Below, piece after piece: positions 1-10,626 of a DNA stretch of 16,815 nucleotides. The position numbers were made by a program, and so were the translations under genes. A model generated the notes under the pieces. It had not been told where the DNA came from, made no database searches, and was given only the letters and a program-made list of their open reading frames with translations. The DNA comes from Paludibacteraceae bacterium (lineage in GTDB: Bacteria; Bacteroidota; Bacteroidia; Bacteroidales; Paludibacteraceae), in the NCBI GenBank assembly GCA_947445425.1, contig CANFFA010000008.1:1-16815 (forward strand). The letters are read 5' to 3'. Positions within the stretch are counted from its first letter, which is position 1. Each line of letters begins with the position of its first letter.

Positions 1-965
1 GCTTTCTGTGCTTCAGATACATTCTTTTCTTTTCCGTGCCAAATACCCAAGGCCGGTTGTTGCAGTGCCCGACCAAATGAAAAGGATAATTCCCAAGGAA
101 GCTTGTTTTTAAAGCGATTATTAATGGCATTCAGACGGGCTGAAGCCAGTTCAGAAGATTGTCCACCCGATAAAAAAGCAATTCCTGGAACTACTGCCGG
201 AACTGTACGCAATAGACATTTGACCGTTGCATCGGCGACTTCATCAACTGATTCTTGCTTTTTACATGCCAATCCAGCTACGACCATGTTTGGTTTTAGA
301 ATCATTCCTTCGAGCAAGACTCCCTGCGTATAAAGATGATTGAAAACGGTATGGAGTACTTGTTCGGTCACTTCAAAACAACGTTCCATAGAATGATCAC
401 CATCCATCAGCACTTCAGGCTCTACAATTGGTACAAGTCCAGCTTCCTGGCATAATGCAGCATAACGAGCCAATGCATGTGCATTTGCTTCAATACATGC
501 TTGTGTTGGAATGCCTTTGCCTATGGTTATTACTGCCCTCCATTTGGCAAATCGAAGTCCCATTTTACCATATTCCTTGAGTCGCTCACGTAAATTATCT
601 AAGCCTTCGGTTATCATTTCTTCTGGATGCCCTGCAAGAAGGACCTTACCGCTATCAACTTTAATTCCGGGAATAATTTGATTGTCGGTGAGCACTTTGA
701 TAAAAGAATTTCCGTCTTTCAACTGTTGATGCACTGTTTCGTCAAACAAGATCGCTCCACTGATGCTTTCATTTAATCCTTTTGTTGTGACAATCATTTC
801 GCGATAGTCACGTCGGAGTTCAGCTGTTTCCGGAATATCTAGTTTTGCAAATCGTTTATTACAAGTCGAATCACTTTCGTCCATAGCCAGTAAGCCTTTG
901 TTGTTGGCAACCATAGCTTTGGCGGTGGATATTAGTTTCTGTGTATTTATTTCTGATCGTTTCAT
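1..965 (-). CDS. Class I fructose-bisphosphate aldolase, 3' end cut by window edge
   Basis: This gene is open from an ATG at 963-965 to the left edge (about 321 codons; the C-terminus lies outside). I translated the minus strand by hand. The product is a eukaryote-type class I aldolase, which cleaves fructose 1,6-bisphosphate into glyceraldehyde 3-phosphate and dihydroxyacetone phosphate through a Schiff base, in the cytoplasm. Visible family motifs are LLAMDES near residue 25-31 (active-site Asp29), FAKWR with Lys141, VEPE at 181-184, and LEGMILKPNMV with the Schiff-base Lys224. LSGGQSSELA also matches the phosphate-binding loop. The leader has no Shine-Dalgarno motif. It follows xfp on the same strand after a gap of about 106 bp, so co-transcription is plausible. 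It is not the metal-dependent class II enzyme. I am confident of the family; the true C-terminus is unseen. Confidence 0.93.
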   Translation of the reverse strand, partial: MKRSEINTQKLISTAKAMVANNKGLLAMDESDSTCNKRFAKLDIPETAELRRDYREMIVTTKGLNESISGAILFDETVHQQLKDGNSFIKVLTDNQIIPGIKVDSGKVLLAGHPEEMITEGLDNLRERLKEYGKMGLRFAKWRAVITIGKGIPTQACIEANAHALARYAALCQEAGLVPIVEPEVLMDGDHSMERCFEVTEQVLHTVFNHLYTQGVLLEGMILKPNMVVAGLACKKQESVDEVADATVKCLLRTVPAVVPGIAFLSGGQSSELASARLNAINNRFKNKLPWELSFSFGRALQQPALGIWHGKEKNVSEAQK

Positions 966-1071
966 AGTTTCTGATTTGTTTATTAGCCCTAGCACATCAC
1001 ATTCATGTTTTCATTCTCAACATCAATAGACATCGCTTGATCTAGATTTCGCTGACTAGTGATTTCTAAGT

Positions 1072-3444
1072 TTACTTTTGACTCCATTTCCAATTGCGTA
1101 TTTCAGGTAAGTCCTCACCGTGCTTGTTAATATAAATTCTGTGTTCAATAAGTTTTGCTTCCAGCATTACTTTCAGTTTAGCCGCTTTTTCACTCATTTG
1201 TGGCAAACGATTGATCACATCTATTACAAGATGAAAGCGGTCAAGATCATTGAGCACCAGATTATCAAAAAAGGTAGTGATGGTACCTTCTTCCTTATAG
1301 CCACGAACATGCATGTTTTTATGGTTCGTACGGCGGTAGGTAAGAGAATGTATCAGTTTAGGATATCCGTGAAAGGCAAAAACAATTTGTTTGTCTTTAG
1401 TGAACAATGCGTCGAACGCTGCGTCAGTTAATCCATGCGGGTGCTCCGCACTGGATTCCAGTTTCATTAGATCAACCACATTCACTACCCGTATCTTTAG
1501 TTCAGGCAAATGCTCCCGAAGAATGGAAACTGCAGCCAGTGACTCAAGGGTTGGCACATCGCCACAACTAGCCATTACAACATCAGGATCCGAACCCTGA
1601 TCATTACTTGCCCATTGCCAGATACTTATTCCGCGGGTGCAATGTTCAATTGCATCTTCCATATTTAACCATTGAGGTGCTAGGTATTTACCAGCAATTA
1701 CAACATTCACATAATTACGACTTCTTAAACAGTGATCTCCAACGGATAACAAGCAATTAGAATCTGGTGGTAAATAAACTCGGGCGATTGAAGCCTTTTT
1801 GTTTACCACATGATCGATAAATCCTTGATCTTGATGGGTGTCACCATTGTGTGCCTGTTGCCAAACGTGGGAAGCCAGCAGGTAATTCAGTGATGCTATT
1901 TTTTTTCTCCAAGGCAATTTATTGCAAGCTTTCAGCCACTTGGCATGTTGATTAAACATTGAATCAACGATATGAATAAAAGCTTCATAACTGGTAAATA
2001 GCCCATGTCGTCCTGTGAGCAAGTATCCTTCTAGCCAACCTTCGCATTGATGTTCGCTCAACATTTCCATTGCTCGTCCATGATTTGCAAGAAATTCATC
2101 ATTGTCCTGTGTTTCAGCCTCCCATTGTCGGTTGGTCACCTCAAAAACAGCATTCAAACGGTTAGAAAGTATCTCATCAGGACCGAAAATCCTAAAGTTT
2201 TTTTGATCCTTATTCAGTTTTATCAGGTCGCGAAGAAACTCCCCAAGCACATGGGTATCAGAAGACATTAAGGAACCTGGTGATGTAGTCTGAATTGCAT
2301 AGTCACGAAAATCAGGCATGATCAAATCGTGCAGTAATAAGCCACCATTAGCATGCGGATTAGCCCCCATTCGTCGTTCTCCTTTCGGTGCTAACGCTGC
2401 CAATTCGGATAAAAAGCTTCCATTCTTGTCAAACAGTTCTTCAGGCTTATAACTTTTCATCCATTTTTCCAATAATTTCAAATGGTCTGGATGATCTGCA
2501 TCTACCTGTAAAGGAATTTGATGTGCACGAAGGGTACCTTCGATTTGTAATCCATCTACTTCTTTTGGACCAGTCCAGCCTTTCGGCGAGTCGAACACGA
2601 TCATCGGCCAAATCGGACGAGTGGCATCATTATTAGCTCTTGCAGTCTTTTGAATTTGTTGAATCTCCTCAATAGTAGTATCCAGCACACTAGCCATCCG
2701 TTGATGCATCTTTTCTGGTTCGTCCCCTTCAACAAAGTAAGGAGTCCATCCATAACCACGTAATAACTGCTCTAGTTCCTCACGTGGAATACGAGCAAGA
2801 ATCGTTGGATTGGCAATTTTATAGCCATTCAAATGTAAAATTGGCAACACAGCCCCATCAGAAATAGGGTTTAGAAATTTATTGGAATGCCAAGCCGTTG
2901 CCAACGGGCCTGTTTCTGCTTCCCCATCACCGATGATACAGGCTACAATTAGTTCTGGATTATCAAATGCAGCTCCAAAAGCATGACTAAGTGAATATCC
3001 CAATTCTCCACCTTCGTGTATCGATCCGGGACAATCGGGAGATACATGACTTGGAATGCCACCTGGAAAAGAAAATTGTGTAAATAACTTTTTAAGTCCT
3101 GATTCGTCTTGAGTAATGTTCGGGTAAACTTCAGTGTAAGTCCCTTCGAGGTAAGTATTACCTACCAAAGCAGGACCACCGTGACCAGGTCCTGCTATGT
3201 AAAACATGTCTATATCGTACTTTTTAATAATCCTGTTCAAATGAACATAAATGAAATTTTGCTCAGGTGTGGTACCCCAATGTCCTAGCAACATTTTCTT
3301 TATATGGGAAGCTTTTAGCGGCTCACGAAGTAGTGGGTTTTCGTGCAGATACAGTTGTCCTACTGAGATATAATTCGCTGCACGCCAATAGGCATTTATC
3401 TTTTGCAGCATATCTTGGGATAAAGTTTTATTTTTAGTTTCCAT
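1072..3444 (-). CDS. xfp: Phosphoketolase (xylulose-5-P / fructose-6-P)
   Basis: A 790-residue thiamine-diphosphate enzyme that splits xylulose 5-phosphate, and in many homologues fructose 6-phosphate, with inorganic phosphate to give acetyl phosphate plus glyceraldehyde 3-phosphate or erythrose 4-phosphate. The length is typical of the family. Motifs in order are GHWGT (54-58), GPGHGGP (85-91), the phosphoketolase signature EGGELGY (144-150) and the ThDP/Mg-binding GDGEAETGP (172-180). The central pyrimidine-binding and C-terminal transketolase-like domains are uninterrupted. The start ATG at 3442-3444 sits behind an A-rich leader, as expected in this phylum. The aldolase lies 106 bp downstream and shares the glyceraldehyde 3-phosphate pool, which suggests a linked role in a phosphoketolase bypass of glycolysis. 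Substrate preference cannot be read from the sequence. Confidence 0.96.
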   Translation of the reverse strand: METKNKTLSQDMLQKINAYWRAANYISVGQLYLHENPLLREPLKASHIKKMLLGHWGTTPEQNFIYVHLNRIIKKYDIDMFYIAGPGHGGPALVGNTYLEGTYTEVYPNITQDESGLKKLFTQFSFPGGIPSHVSPDCPGSIHEGGELGYSLSHAFGAAFDNPELIVACIIGDGEAETGPLATAWHSNKFLNPISDGAVLPILHLNGYKIANPTILARIPREELEQLLRGYGWTPYFVEGDEPEKMHQRMASVLDTTIEEIQQIQKTARANNDATRPIWPMIVFDSPKGWTGPKEVDGLQIEGTLRAHQIPLQVDADHPDHLKLLEKWMKSYKPEELFDKNGSFLSELAALAPKGERRMGANPHANGGLLLHDLIMPDFRDYAIQTTSPGSLMSSDTHVLGEFLRDLIKLNKDQKNFRIFGPDEILSNRLNAVFEVTNRQWEAETQDNDEFLANHGRAMEMLSEHQCEGWLEGYLLTGRHGLFTSYEAFIHIVDSMFNQHAKWLKACNKLPWRKKIASLNYLLASHVWQQAHNGDTHQDQGFIDHVVNKKASIARVYLPPDSNCLLSVGDHCLRSRNYVNVVIAGKYLAPQWLNMEDAIEHCTRGISIWQWASNDQGSDPDVVMASCGDVPTLESLAAVSILREHLPELKIRVVNVVDLMKLESSAEHPHGLTDAAFDALFTKDKQIVFAFHGYPKLIHSLTYRRTNHKNMHVRGYKEEGTITTFFDNLVLNDLDRFHLVIDVINRLPQMSEKAAKLKVMLEAKLIEHRIYINKHGEDLPEIRNWKWSQK

Positions 3445-3532
3445 TTTTTAGTTTGATAAATATTTCTGGCTATTCCTTTTTTGAAGTCCTATGGGCAAGT
3501 AAACTGTGGTATTTTTGTTGACTCCTGCGAGC

Positions 3533-3552
3533 CCGTCCGACCGCTCGGACGG
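3533..3552. repeat. GC-rich perfect hairpin between katG and xfp
   Basis: The arms CCGTCCGA and TCGGACGG are perfect 8-bp inverted copies around a 4-base loop (CCGC). They lie about 30 bp beyond the katG stop and about 90 bp before xfp. The stem is 75% GC in a very AT-rich spacer. No T-run follows it on either strand, so it is not a standard intrinsic terminator. It could be a short dispersed REP-like palindrome, a processing or stabilising hairpin for katG mRNA, or a non-canonical terminator. The structure is seen directly; its role is inferred. Confidence 0.6.
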
Positions 3553-3583
3553 ATTTCTGACACTATCGTGTTAAAAGCTGAGA

Positions 3584-5809
<2,226 letters not shown>

Positions 5810-5842
5810 CTACAAATTATATTGACACATAGGGATATACTC

Positions 5843-5875
5843 TATCGACAAATCCTACTATTATGTTTGTAGATA
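5843..5875. promoter_or_regulatory. Candidate operator upstream of katG
   Basis: TATCGACAAA and TTTGTAGATA form a 10-bp inverted repeat with one mismatch, separated by 13 bp. It lies about 80 bp upstream of the preferred katG start. A TATAAT-like box lies closer to the gene, near 5819. The arrangement fits a dimeric regulator site, and katG is usually peroxide-controlled. However, the spacing does not match the ATAG-N7-CTAT pattern of OxyR, so I do not name the regulator. Confidence 0.35.
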
Positions 5876-6285
5876 CATTATTTAATTGACTGATTGCATT
5901 AAAACGGCGAGGAATGGAAAGCAATTTTGAAACCCGTGGCAGGCTGGTGTGAAATACAGTCTCAATATAGGCAACTTGCTTCAAGGCCAGATAATGCTAA
6001 GAAAAGTTTCGATTAATTTAATCTCATTTAGCAGACAATCAGGATCATATGGTGATTTAAGTTAATTCCATTGCAAATGTGTTACCTTCGTCTGGCAATT
6101 TCTATTTAATGGATTGAGTTTAAATGAGATCATTGGGTCTGGTTTGTGTAGTCCAAAACTGTGAGGTTTTTTTAATGGTGTCATGTACCAAATGTGGGTT
6201 GACTCCATTTTACAAATTCATCTTTTATTGGCCTTCATTTTACATGACAAAGATCCATACTTCTAATCTGGCTTTTGTTGTGTGA
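5876..6285. other. Unassigned non-coding stretch
   Basis: About 400 bp with no frame I can read as a protein on either strand. It holds the distal katG upstream region, several T-rich runs and a 10-bp inverted pair (6021-6030 and 6121-6130). Because the neighbouring stretch is a decayed efflux pump, this part may hold further eroded pieces of the same operon (membrane-fusion or outer-membrane component), but I could not recognise any residues to support that. Confidence 0.5.
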
Positions 6286-7020
6286 TTTTTGAAAATAGTT
6301 ATATAATAATCCTAAAACAAAGTATCTATTGGCTGTTAGTATTGTATGTCAATAGCAACCACTGCAACTGCTGTAGTAATCATGACAGATGCGCACGGAA
6401 TGACTTCGGAAAATGTGGAGTGATTGGTGACTCTGCCCATTGAAACAACCATGAATGGTGCCACTGATTTGCGGCGTGTACGTTCGGCTTCGTTATAAGG
6501 ATTTTCCTTTGTGTGGGTAAAGTTTAATAGGGGAAATGATTTTTTCAAAGTCCGTCAAATTGTGAGTAAAAAACTCATTACGGTCAATGCATTCATGCCA
6601 TTGAGGATAGCGTAAGCCATGTTAGCGCCTCAGTCGAGCGTGATGGCTGAGATGGGTGAGATCTATTTTATTTGTATTCGGTCAGATAGTACCAGCTTAA
6701 TGGATTTGCGAAGCATCGCAGATTGGAACATCAAGCTTTTCTTTTGGTAACGGGCGGCATATCGCAAGTCACCATTATTGGTGCTGATTATAAGCAGTAA
6801 AGCGATTGGACCAACCATATAAAATGAAACACTATGCTGTTACATTTGGTGAACTGGCTATAATTTGTAAAGGAATCAACAAAATTCCACTGGGGACGCC
6901 GTTCGCCAATTTGGCAAGGAATATGTGGTGAGGGGAATGGCACGTACTGCCAATTTGGAAGCTTTGGGTAATTCATTTACCGATGCAGAAAGTGCAAATA
7001 TATCCATATCAATGCCTTAA
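6286..7020 (+). pseudogene. Decayed N-terminal fragment of a CzcA/CusA-type heavy-metal RND efflux pump
   Basis: Piecing plus-strand frames together gives a continuous match to the first ~250 residues of heavy-metal RND transporters. In order: NNPKTKYLLAVSIV (first membrane helix region, from 6305), VVIMTDAHGMTSENVE then VTLPIETTMNGATDLRRVRS (pore domain, 6373-6486), GFSFVWVKF, KVRQIVSKKLITVN, LAPQSSVMAEMGEIYFI, MDLRSIADWNIK, then GGISQVTIIGADYKQ in another frame. YKMKHYAVTFGELAIICKGIN follows in a third frame, and finally VRQFGKEYVVRGMARTANLE, LGNSF in the original frame. In-frame stops occur at 6421, 6496 and 6613. Frame changes occur near 6346, 6733-6744, 6795-6803 and 6881. Full-length family members have over 1000 residues, so roughly three quarters is missing. 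It is convergent with mnmE, is clearly dead, and is the only plus-strand gene trace in the window. Confidence 0.82.
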
Positions 7021-7074
7021 CTTGTAAGCTTTGCGTAATTCATTTACCTATACAAAACTTCCCAAATATATTCC
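6952..7074. repeat. Imperfect direct duplication spanning the mnmE 3' end
   Basis: The segment 6952-7005 recurs at 7019-7074 with roughly 80% identity and an offset of 67 bp. The core AAGCTTTG.GTAATTCATTTACC differs at one base. The right copy contains the real mnmE stop and its last codons. The left copy lies in the RND relic, yet read on the minus strand at 6973-6990 it also spells FCIGK followed by a stop, which is exactly the MnmE C-terminus, with different third-position bases. Confidence 0.7.
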
Positions 7075-8437
7075 CCAACACCTCATCATTCGAGATCTCA
7101 CCGGTGATCTCCCCGATGAAATGCATACAGCTGCGAATATCCTGCGACAGGAAGTCACCGCTAATTCCAGCATCTAATCCATCTATGGTCCGACAAATAG
7201 CAGCGTGGGCTTGTTCCAAGGCTTCAAAGTGACGAACATTACTCACTACTACATCATCAGAATTAAGCTCAGGTAACTGTGCTGCAGTAATTAAGGCTTT
7301 TTGAAGCGCATCCGTATTGATTCGCTCACGTGCTGAAATAAAAATACGCTCACCATCAAACTGCTCAAAAAGCTGACGTAAGACTTGTTGTTCATCTTCA
7401 GACACACAATCTACTTTATTGAATACCAAAATCACCTTCTTCCCCGACGACCGCTTCAAAATCCTATCGGCAAGCCATTCGATGTGTTCACTCAATTGCG
7501 TACAATCCACTAACCACAGCACGATGGAGGCCTGATCTATCTTCTGATAACTACGCTCTATGCCTAAATTTTCAATCACATCACTAGTATCCCGTATACC
7601 AGCAGTATCAATAAACCTAAAACTTACACCCTCAACATTAATAACATCTTCAATTACATCTCGTGTAGTACCGTGAATATCAGACACAATGGCTTTCTCT
7701 TCATTCAACAACAGATTGAGCAATGTCGACTTTCCAACATTGGTCTCACCCACCAAAGCCACAGGAATCCCATTCTTTAAAACATTTCCGACACTAAAGG
7801 AGTCAGAAAGTTTTCTAATGATTAGTTCTATCGATCCTGCCAACATTTTCAATTGCGATCTATCTGCAAATTCAACATCCTCTTCGTTGAAATCAAGTTC
7901 TAACTCCACTAATGAGACAAAATTGAGTAGCTGCGTACGAAGGCTAATCAACTCATTTGAAAAGCCACCGCGCATTTGGTTCAATGCCATCCGATGGGAA
8001 GCTGCTGAGCCACTTGCAATCAAATCAGCGACAGCCTCTGCTTGAGACAAATCCATTTTACCATTCAGAAAGGCACGTTGGGTAAACTCACCTGGTTTGG
8101 CCAATACACAGCCATTTTTCAACAAAACTTGCAGAACTTGCTGCTGAATATAAACCGAACCATGACATGCTATTTCCACAACATCTTCACCTGTAAAGGA
8201 ATGAGGGGAGCGAAATACAGTCACCAATACTTCATCAATTATTTCGCCATGTAAATTAATAATACTACCATAACAAACAGTGTTGGCTTTTTGATTCAGT
8301 AATAAAAAATCATGTTTCTTGGATTTAAAGACCGAATTGCTTATAGATAAAGAGTCGACACCAGAAACCCGAATTACTGCGATTCCCCCAATACCTGGGG
8401 CAGTTGAAATGGCTGTTATCGTTGAAGTATGAAACAT
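7040..8437 (-). CDS. mnmE: tRNA modification GTPase MnmE
   Basis: A 465-residue GTPase that, with MnmG, installs the aminomethyl-type modification on wobble uridine 34 of certain tRNAs. It has an N-terminal tetrahydrofolate-binding domain (about 1-120, including FTGEDVVEI and GEFTQRAFLNGKMDL). A helical domain follows, with a G domain inserted at about 220-380: G1 GETNVGKS (230-237), G2 GTTRD (256-260), G3 DTAG (277-280), G4 NKVD (340-343) and SAR (368-370). The C-terminus ends in the family-typical FCIGK with Cys462. G1 carries Thr232 where Pro is usual, a mild variation. Length is normal. The start ATG at 8435-8437 is 52 bp after the acetyltransferase gene, suggesting one operon. Its 3' end is partly duplicated just downstream. 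Confidence 0.97.
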   Translation of the reverse strand: MFHTSTITAISTAPGIGGIAVIRVSGVDSLSISNSVFKSKKHDFLLLNQKANTVCYGSIINLHGEIIDEVLVTVFRSPHSFTGEDVVEIACHGSVYIQQQVLQVLLKNGCVLAKPGEFTQRAFLNGKMDLSQAEAVADLIASGSAASHRMALNQMRGGFSNELISLRTQLLNFVSLVELELDFNEEDVEFADRSQLKMLAGSIELIIRKLSDSFSVGNVLKNGIPVALVGETNVGKSTLLNLLLNEEKAIVSDIHGTTRDVIEDVINVEGVSFRFIDTAGIRDTSDVIENLGIERSYQKIDQASIVLWLVDCTQLSEHIEWLADRILKRSSGKKVILVFNKVDCVSEDEQQVLRQLFEQFDGERIFISARERINTDALQKALITAAQLPELNSDDVVVSNVRHFEALEQAHAAICRTIDGLDAGISGDFLSQDIRSCMHFIGEITGEISNDEVLGNIFGKFCIGK

Positions 8438-8489
8438 ATATTCTATTAATGATTAATGCAAAGTTATTGTATATATATTAGAAAAAACT

Positions 8490-9068
8490 CTATTCCTGTA
8501 GAATAAAGCCTTTGGGGTATACTCCAGATTCAATTGAATTTGAATTTGAAATAATTCTTGCAGGGATACCTCCTACCGTGACATTAGAGGGAATATCTGA
8601 ATTTACAACTGCATTGGCACCTATAGCAACATTATCACCGATGTTTATACCACCAAATAATTTTGCCCCTGGACCTATATATACATTACTCCCAATGTTA
8701 GGCACACCCTTATACTCACCTATCGAAGTAGAAGGATGTATACGACAATTCGCACCAATTTTAGCCTTAGCACTTACAACAATAGTACCATAATGAACAA
8801 TACAAAGTCCTGGACCAAAGACATTTTTAGGAATTGAAAATCCGAGACGTGTAGATAAATAATGTTGAATAATTTCAAGATAAAACAAATAAATTCTACA
8901 AAACAAATTACTACGAAGTACATTATTATAATACTCAATTTTCCTCAAACGCCTTTGAAAGCGTAAACAATCCATCCAAAAATAATTGTAAATAGAGAGC
9001 CGATCAAGTTGATGAGCCTTTAAATCCTGTTGAAGAAATAAATGATAAGAAGTTTTATCCGTAATCAT
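8490..9068 (-). CDS. Serine-acetyltransferase-like hexapeptide-repeat acyltransferase
   Basis: A 192-residue protein with a helical N-terminal part (about 1-75) and a left-handed beta-helix of hexapeptide repeats (about 80-172), for example IGANCRIHPSTSIG, IGSNVYIGPGAKLFGG, IGDNVAIGANAVV and the closing VGGIPARII. His92 (in IVHYG) and His111 lie where acetyl-CoA enzymes of this fold carry catalytic His. It resembles the short CysE-like acetyltransferases often found in Bacteroidota polysaccharide loci. It lacks the full N-terminal SAT domain of E. coli CysE, so it may acetylate a sugar rather than L-serine. No cysK lies nearby to argue for cysteine synthesis. It sits 26 bp after the phosphorylase gene. 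The fold is confident, the substrate is not. Confidence 0.8.
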   Translation of the reverse strand: MITDKTSYHLFLQQDLKAHQLDRLSIYNYFWMDCLRFQRRLRKIEYYNNVLRSNLFCRIYLFYLEIIQHYLSTRLGFSIPKNVFGPGLCIVHYGTIVVSAKAKIGANCRIHPSTSIGEYKGVPNIGSNVYIGPGAKLFGGINIGDNVAIGANAVVNSDIPSNVTVGGIPARIISNSNSIESGVYPKGFILQE

Positions 9069-9094
9069 TTTTTACTATCTAAAATATATTAAAA

Positions 9095-9964
9095 TCAAAT
9101 TCTATCCAACACTGTCATTACCAACTTATCAATATAGGGCTTATAGTCCGTATTAGCAGCCTCAACCCGTCGATTAGCAATGATGCAACATACAGTCATG
9201 GCCTTATGTCCCATCAGTTTAGACAAGCCGGCAATAGCAGAACTCTCCATTTCGTAATTAGAGATTTTGTGCTCCTTAAATCTAAAGCTTTCAATCTTAT
9301 CATTCAAGTGCATATCTGCCAAATCCAATCGTAGTACCCGTCCCTGTGGACCATAAAACCCATTGGCAGAAATTGTACTTCCGCGTAGCATATCGTCTTG
9401 ACCAATCCTATTAACCAAATCAACATCTGCATCCACAACATAAGGTGCTGCCAACTGTGAATTCCACTCAAGGTGCTTTGTCAATGCCGCTTCATAAGCC
9501 AAATCACTAACTGAATCACGACCTGCATAAAAATTCAACATCCCATCAAATCCTATTGATTTCTCTGACACCAAAAAGCTCCCCAACGGAAGATCTGGCT
9601 GCATCCCACCAGAAGTCCCAATGCGAACAATGGTCAATTGACGAAAAGTAGCATGCACTGTTCGGGTCTGTAAATTGATATTAGCCAAAGCATCTAACTC
9701 ATTCATAACAATATCTATATTATCGGTACCAATACCTGTAGAAATTACAGTAATACGCTTCGATTTATAGATGCCAGTAATAGATTTGAATTCTCGATTA
9801 GAAACAGAACACTCCTCGGCATCAAAAAATGCAGCTACCAAAGCAACACGATCGGGATCACCTACTAAAATCACAAGATCAGCCAACTGTTCAGGCTTTA
9901 AATGCAAATGAAAAATAGTACCATCACTATTGATAATAAGTTCTGAGGGGGGAAAGTGTTTCAT
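9095..9964 (-). CDS. Nucleoside phosphorylase, uridine phosphorylase-like
   Basis: A 289-residue enzyme of the PNP/UDP phosphorylase family, which performs phosphorolysis of a nucleoside to base and ribose 1-phosphate in salvage. Motifs are GDPDR (35-39, phosphate loop), RIGTSGG (114-120), GFYGPQGR (202-209) and NYEMESSAI (236-244, ribose-binding Glu/Met/Glu). The GFYGPQGR segment and the NYEMESSAI form favour uridine phosphorylase over purine nucleoside phosphorylase. Length is slightly above the E. coli enzyme (about 250), mainly from a longer N-terminus and linkers. It lies 83 bp after the HPPK-like gene and 26 bp before the acetyltransferase gene on the same strand. Substrate is inferred from motifs only. 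Confidence 0.9.
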   Translation of the reverse strand: MKHFPPSELIINSDGTIFHLHLKPEQLADLVILVGDPDRVALVAAFFDAEECSVSNREFKSITGIYKSKRITVISTGIGTDNIDIVMNELDALANINLQTRTVHATFRQLTIVRIGTSGGMQPDLPLGSFLVSEKSIGFDGMLNFYAGRDSVSDLAYEAALTKHLEWNSQLAAPYVVDADVDLVNRIGQDDMLRGSTISANGFYGPQGRVLRLDLADMHLNDKIESFRFKEHKISNYEMESSAIAGLSKLMGHKAMTVCCIIANRRVEAANTDYKPYIDKLVMTVLDRI

Positions 9965-10047
9965 GCGGATATATTGTGTTTCTGAATGAATATTCTAAAG
10001 TACCAATGAATGGAATAAAATCTTAAAAAATGCACGCTCGAATGAAA

Positions 10048-10425
10048 TCATGTTTTAAATCTAAGTTGATCAACACACGCTTTCACAAATGAAAAACGTT
10101 CATAATCACGGTGAAGCAGATCATCATTCCAAAATATCAAATCTATATCAATTGGGATAAGTCCTTGCTGCTTGCTGTTCTGGGTACGCCCCATCTCAAC
10201 CTCTATCCTTTTTAAAATCAATTTTGTCTCCTCAAGCATGTACCTTGACTGAACTTCCAAGGCAATATTCAGAAAAGGTGATAAATAATGACTACCAACA
10301 GGCTCTGTTGAAAGCATAATACTACAAGAAACTATCTGAAAGTACAAAGATAAATTATCTTTTGCCAACTCTAAATTGATTATCGGATTTGTATTGCTTC
10401 CCAGCATAATAAACACAGTATTCAT
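10048..10425 (-). CDS. HPPK-like (FolK family) protein with altered active-site arginines
   Basis: A short protein (125 residues from the start chosen here) resembling 6-hydroxymethyl-7,8-dihydropterin pyrophosphokinase, the folate-pathway enzyme that transfers pyrophosphate from ATP. It begins with the MNTVFIMLGSNTNP pattern, has the LSTEPVG and FLNIALEV strands, IEVEMGR, and the magnesium-binding Asp pair in IDIDLI. The two arginines expected around this motif (GRxR and PRTxDxD in E. coli FolK) read as Gln and Ile here. The C-terminus is also shorter than in typical FolK (about 160 residues). The frame opens nine codons earlier, at 10452, but I prefer the ATG at 10423-10425 because the family starts directly with this first strand. 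It may be a divergent Bacteroidota FolK or a non-catalytic relative. Confidence 0.7.
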   Translation of the reverse strand: MNTVFIMLGSNTNPIINLELAKDNLSLYFQIVSCSIMLSTEPVGSHYLSPFLNIALEVQSRYMLEETKLILKRIEVEMGRTQNSKQQGLIPIDIDLIFWNDDLLHRDYERFSFVKACVDQLRFKT

Positions 10426-10512
10426 CCAAGAATCATTACAAATTAAACTCAAAAAGTAGAAGGCAGCTAATCATGCCATTTCAAAACAGCTTCTTAATCA
10501 ATCTCAAAAATA

Positions 10513-10545
10513 CAAAAAAAAGCCGAGGTGATATACCTCGGCCTT
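10513..10545 (-). terminator. Intrinsic terminator of the ECF sigma gene
   Basis: GCCGAGGT and ACCTCGGC (10522-10529 and 10535-10542) form a perfect 8-bp stem with a 5-base loop. Read on the minus strand the stem is followed by eight T residues, a textbook intrinsic terminator about 85 bp after the sigma-factor stop. On the plus strand only four T follow, so any reverse activity would be weak. It separates the sigma gene from the HPPK-like gene. Confidence 0.88.
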
Positions 10546-10626
10546 TTAATAAAAAACAATAACATCTTCTTTGATTGTTAAACAGCTATTTATCAATACA
10601 ATTTAAATTCTCAAGTATAGACAAAT

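Noticed and set aside
5821..5852. ATAG/CTAT elements near katG that suggest OxyR binding.
   Set aside because: The spacers are 9 and 12 bases instead of the regular 7, so the OxyR pattern is not met.
6021..6130. A perfect 10-bp inverted pair (6021-6030 and 6121-6130) that might be transposon ends.
   Set aside because: There is no transposase, no target-site duplication and only 90 bp between arms. In AT-rich DNA this can occur by chance.
6336..6548. A 70-codon minus-strand frame opposite the RND relic.
   Set aside because: The plus strand of the same bases reads as conserved RND pore-domain residues; this frame is its antisense shadow.
6788..6976. A 62-codon minus-strand frame.
   Set aside because: It is also antisense to recognisable RND segments (YKMKHYAVTFGEL and VRQFGKEYVVRG) and has no family resemblance of its own.
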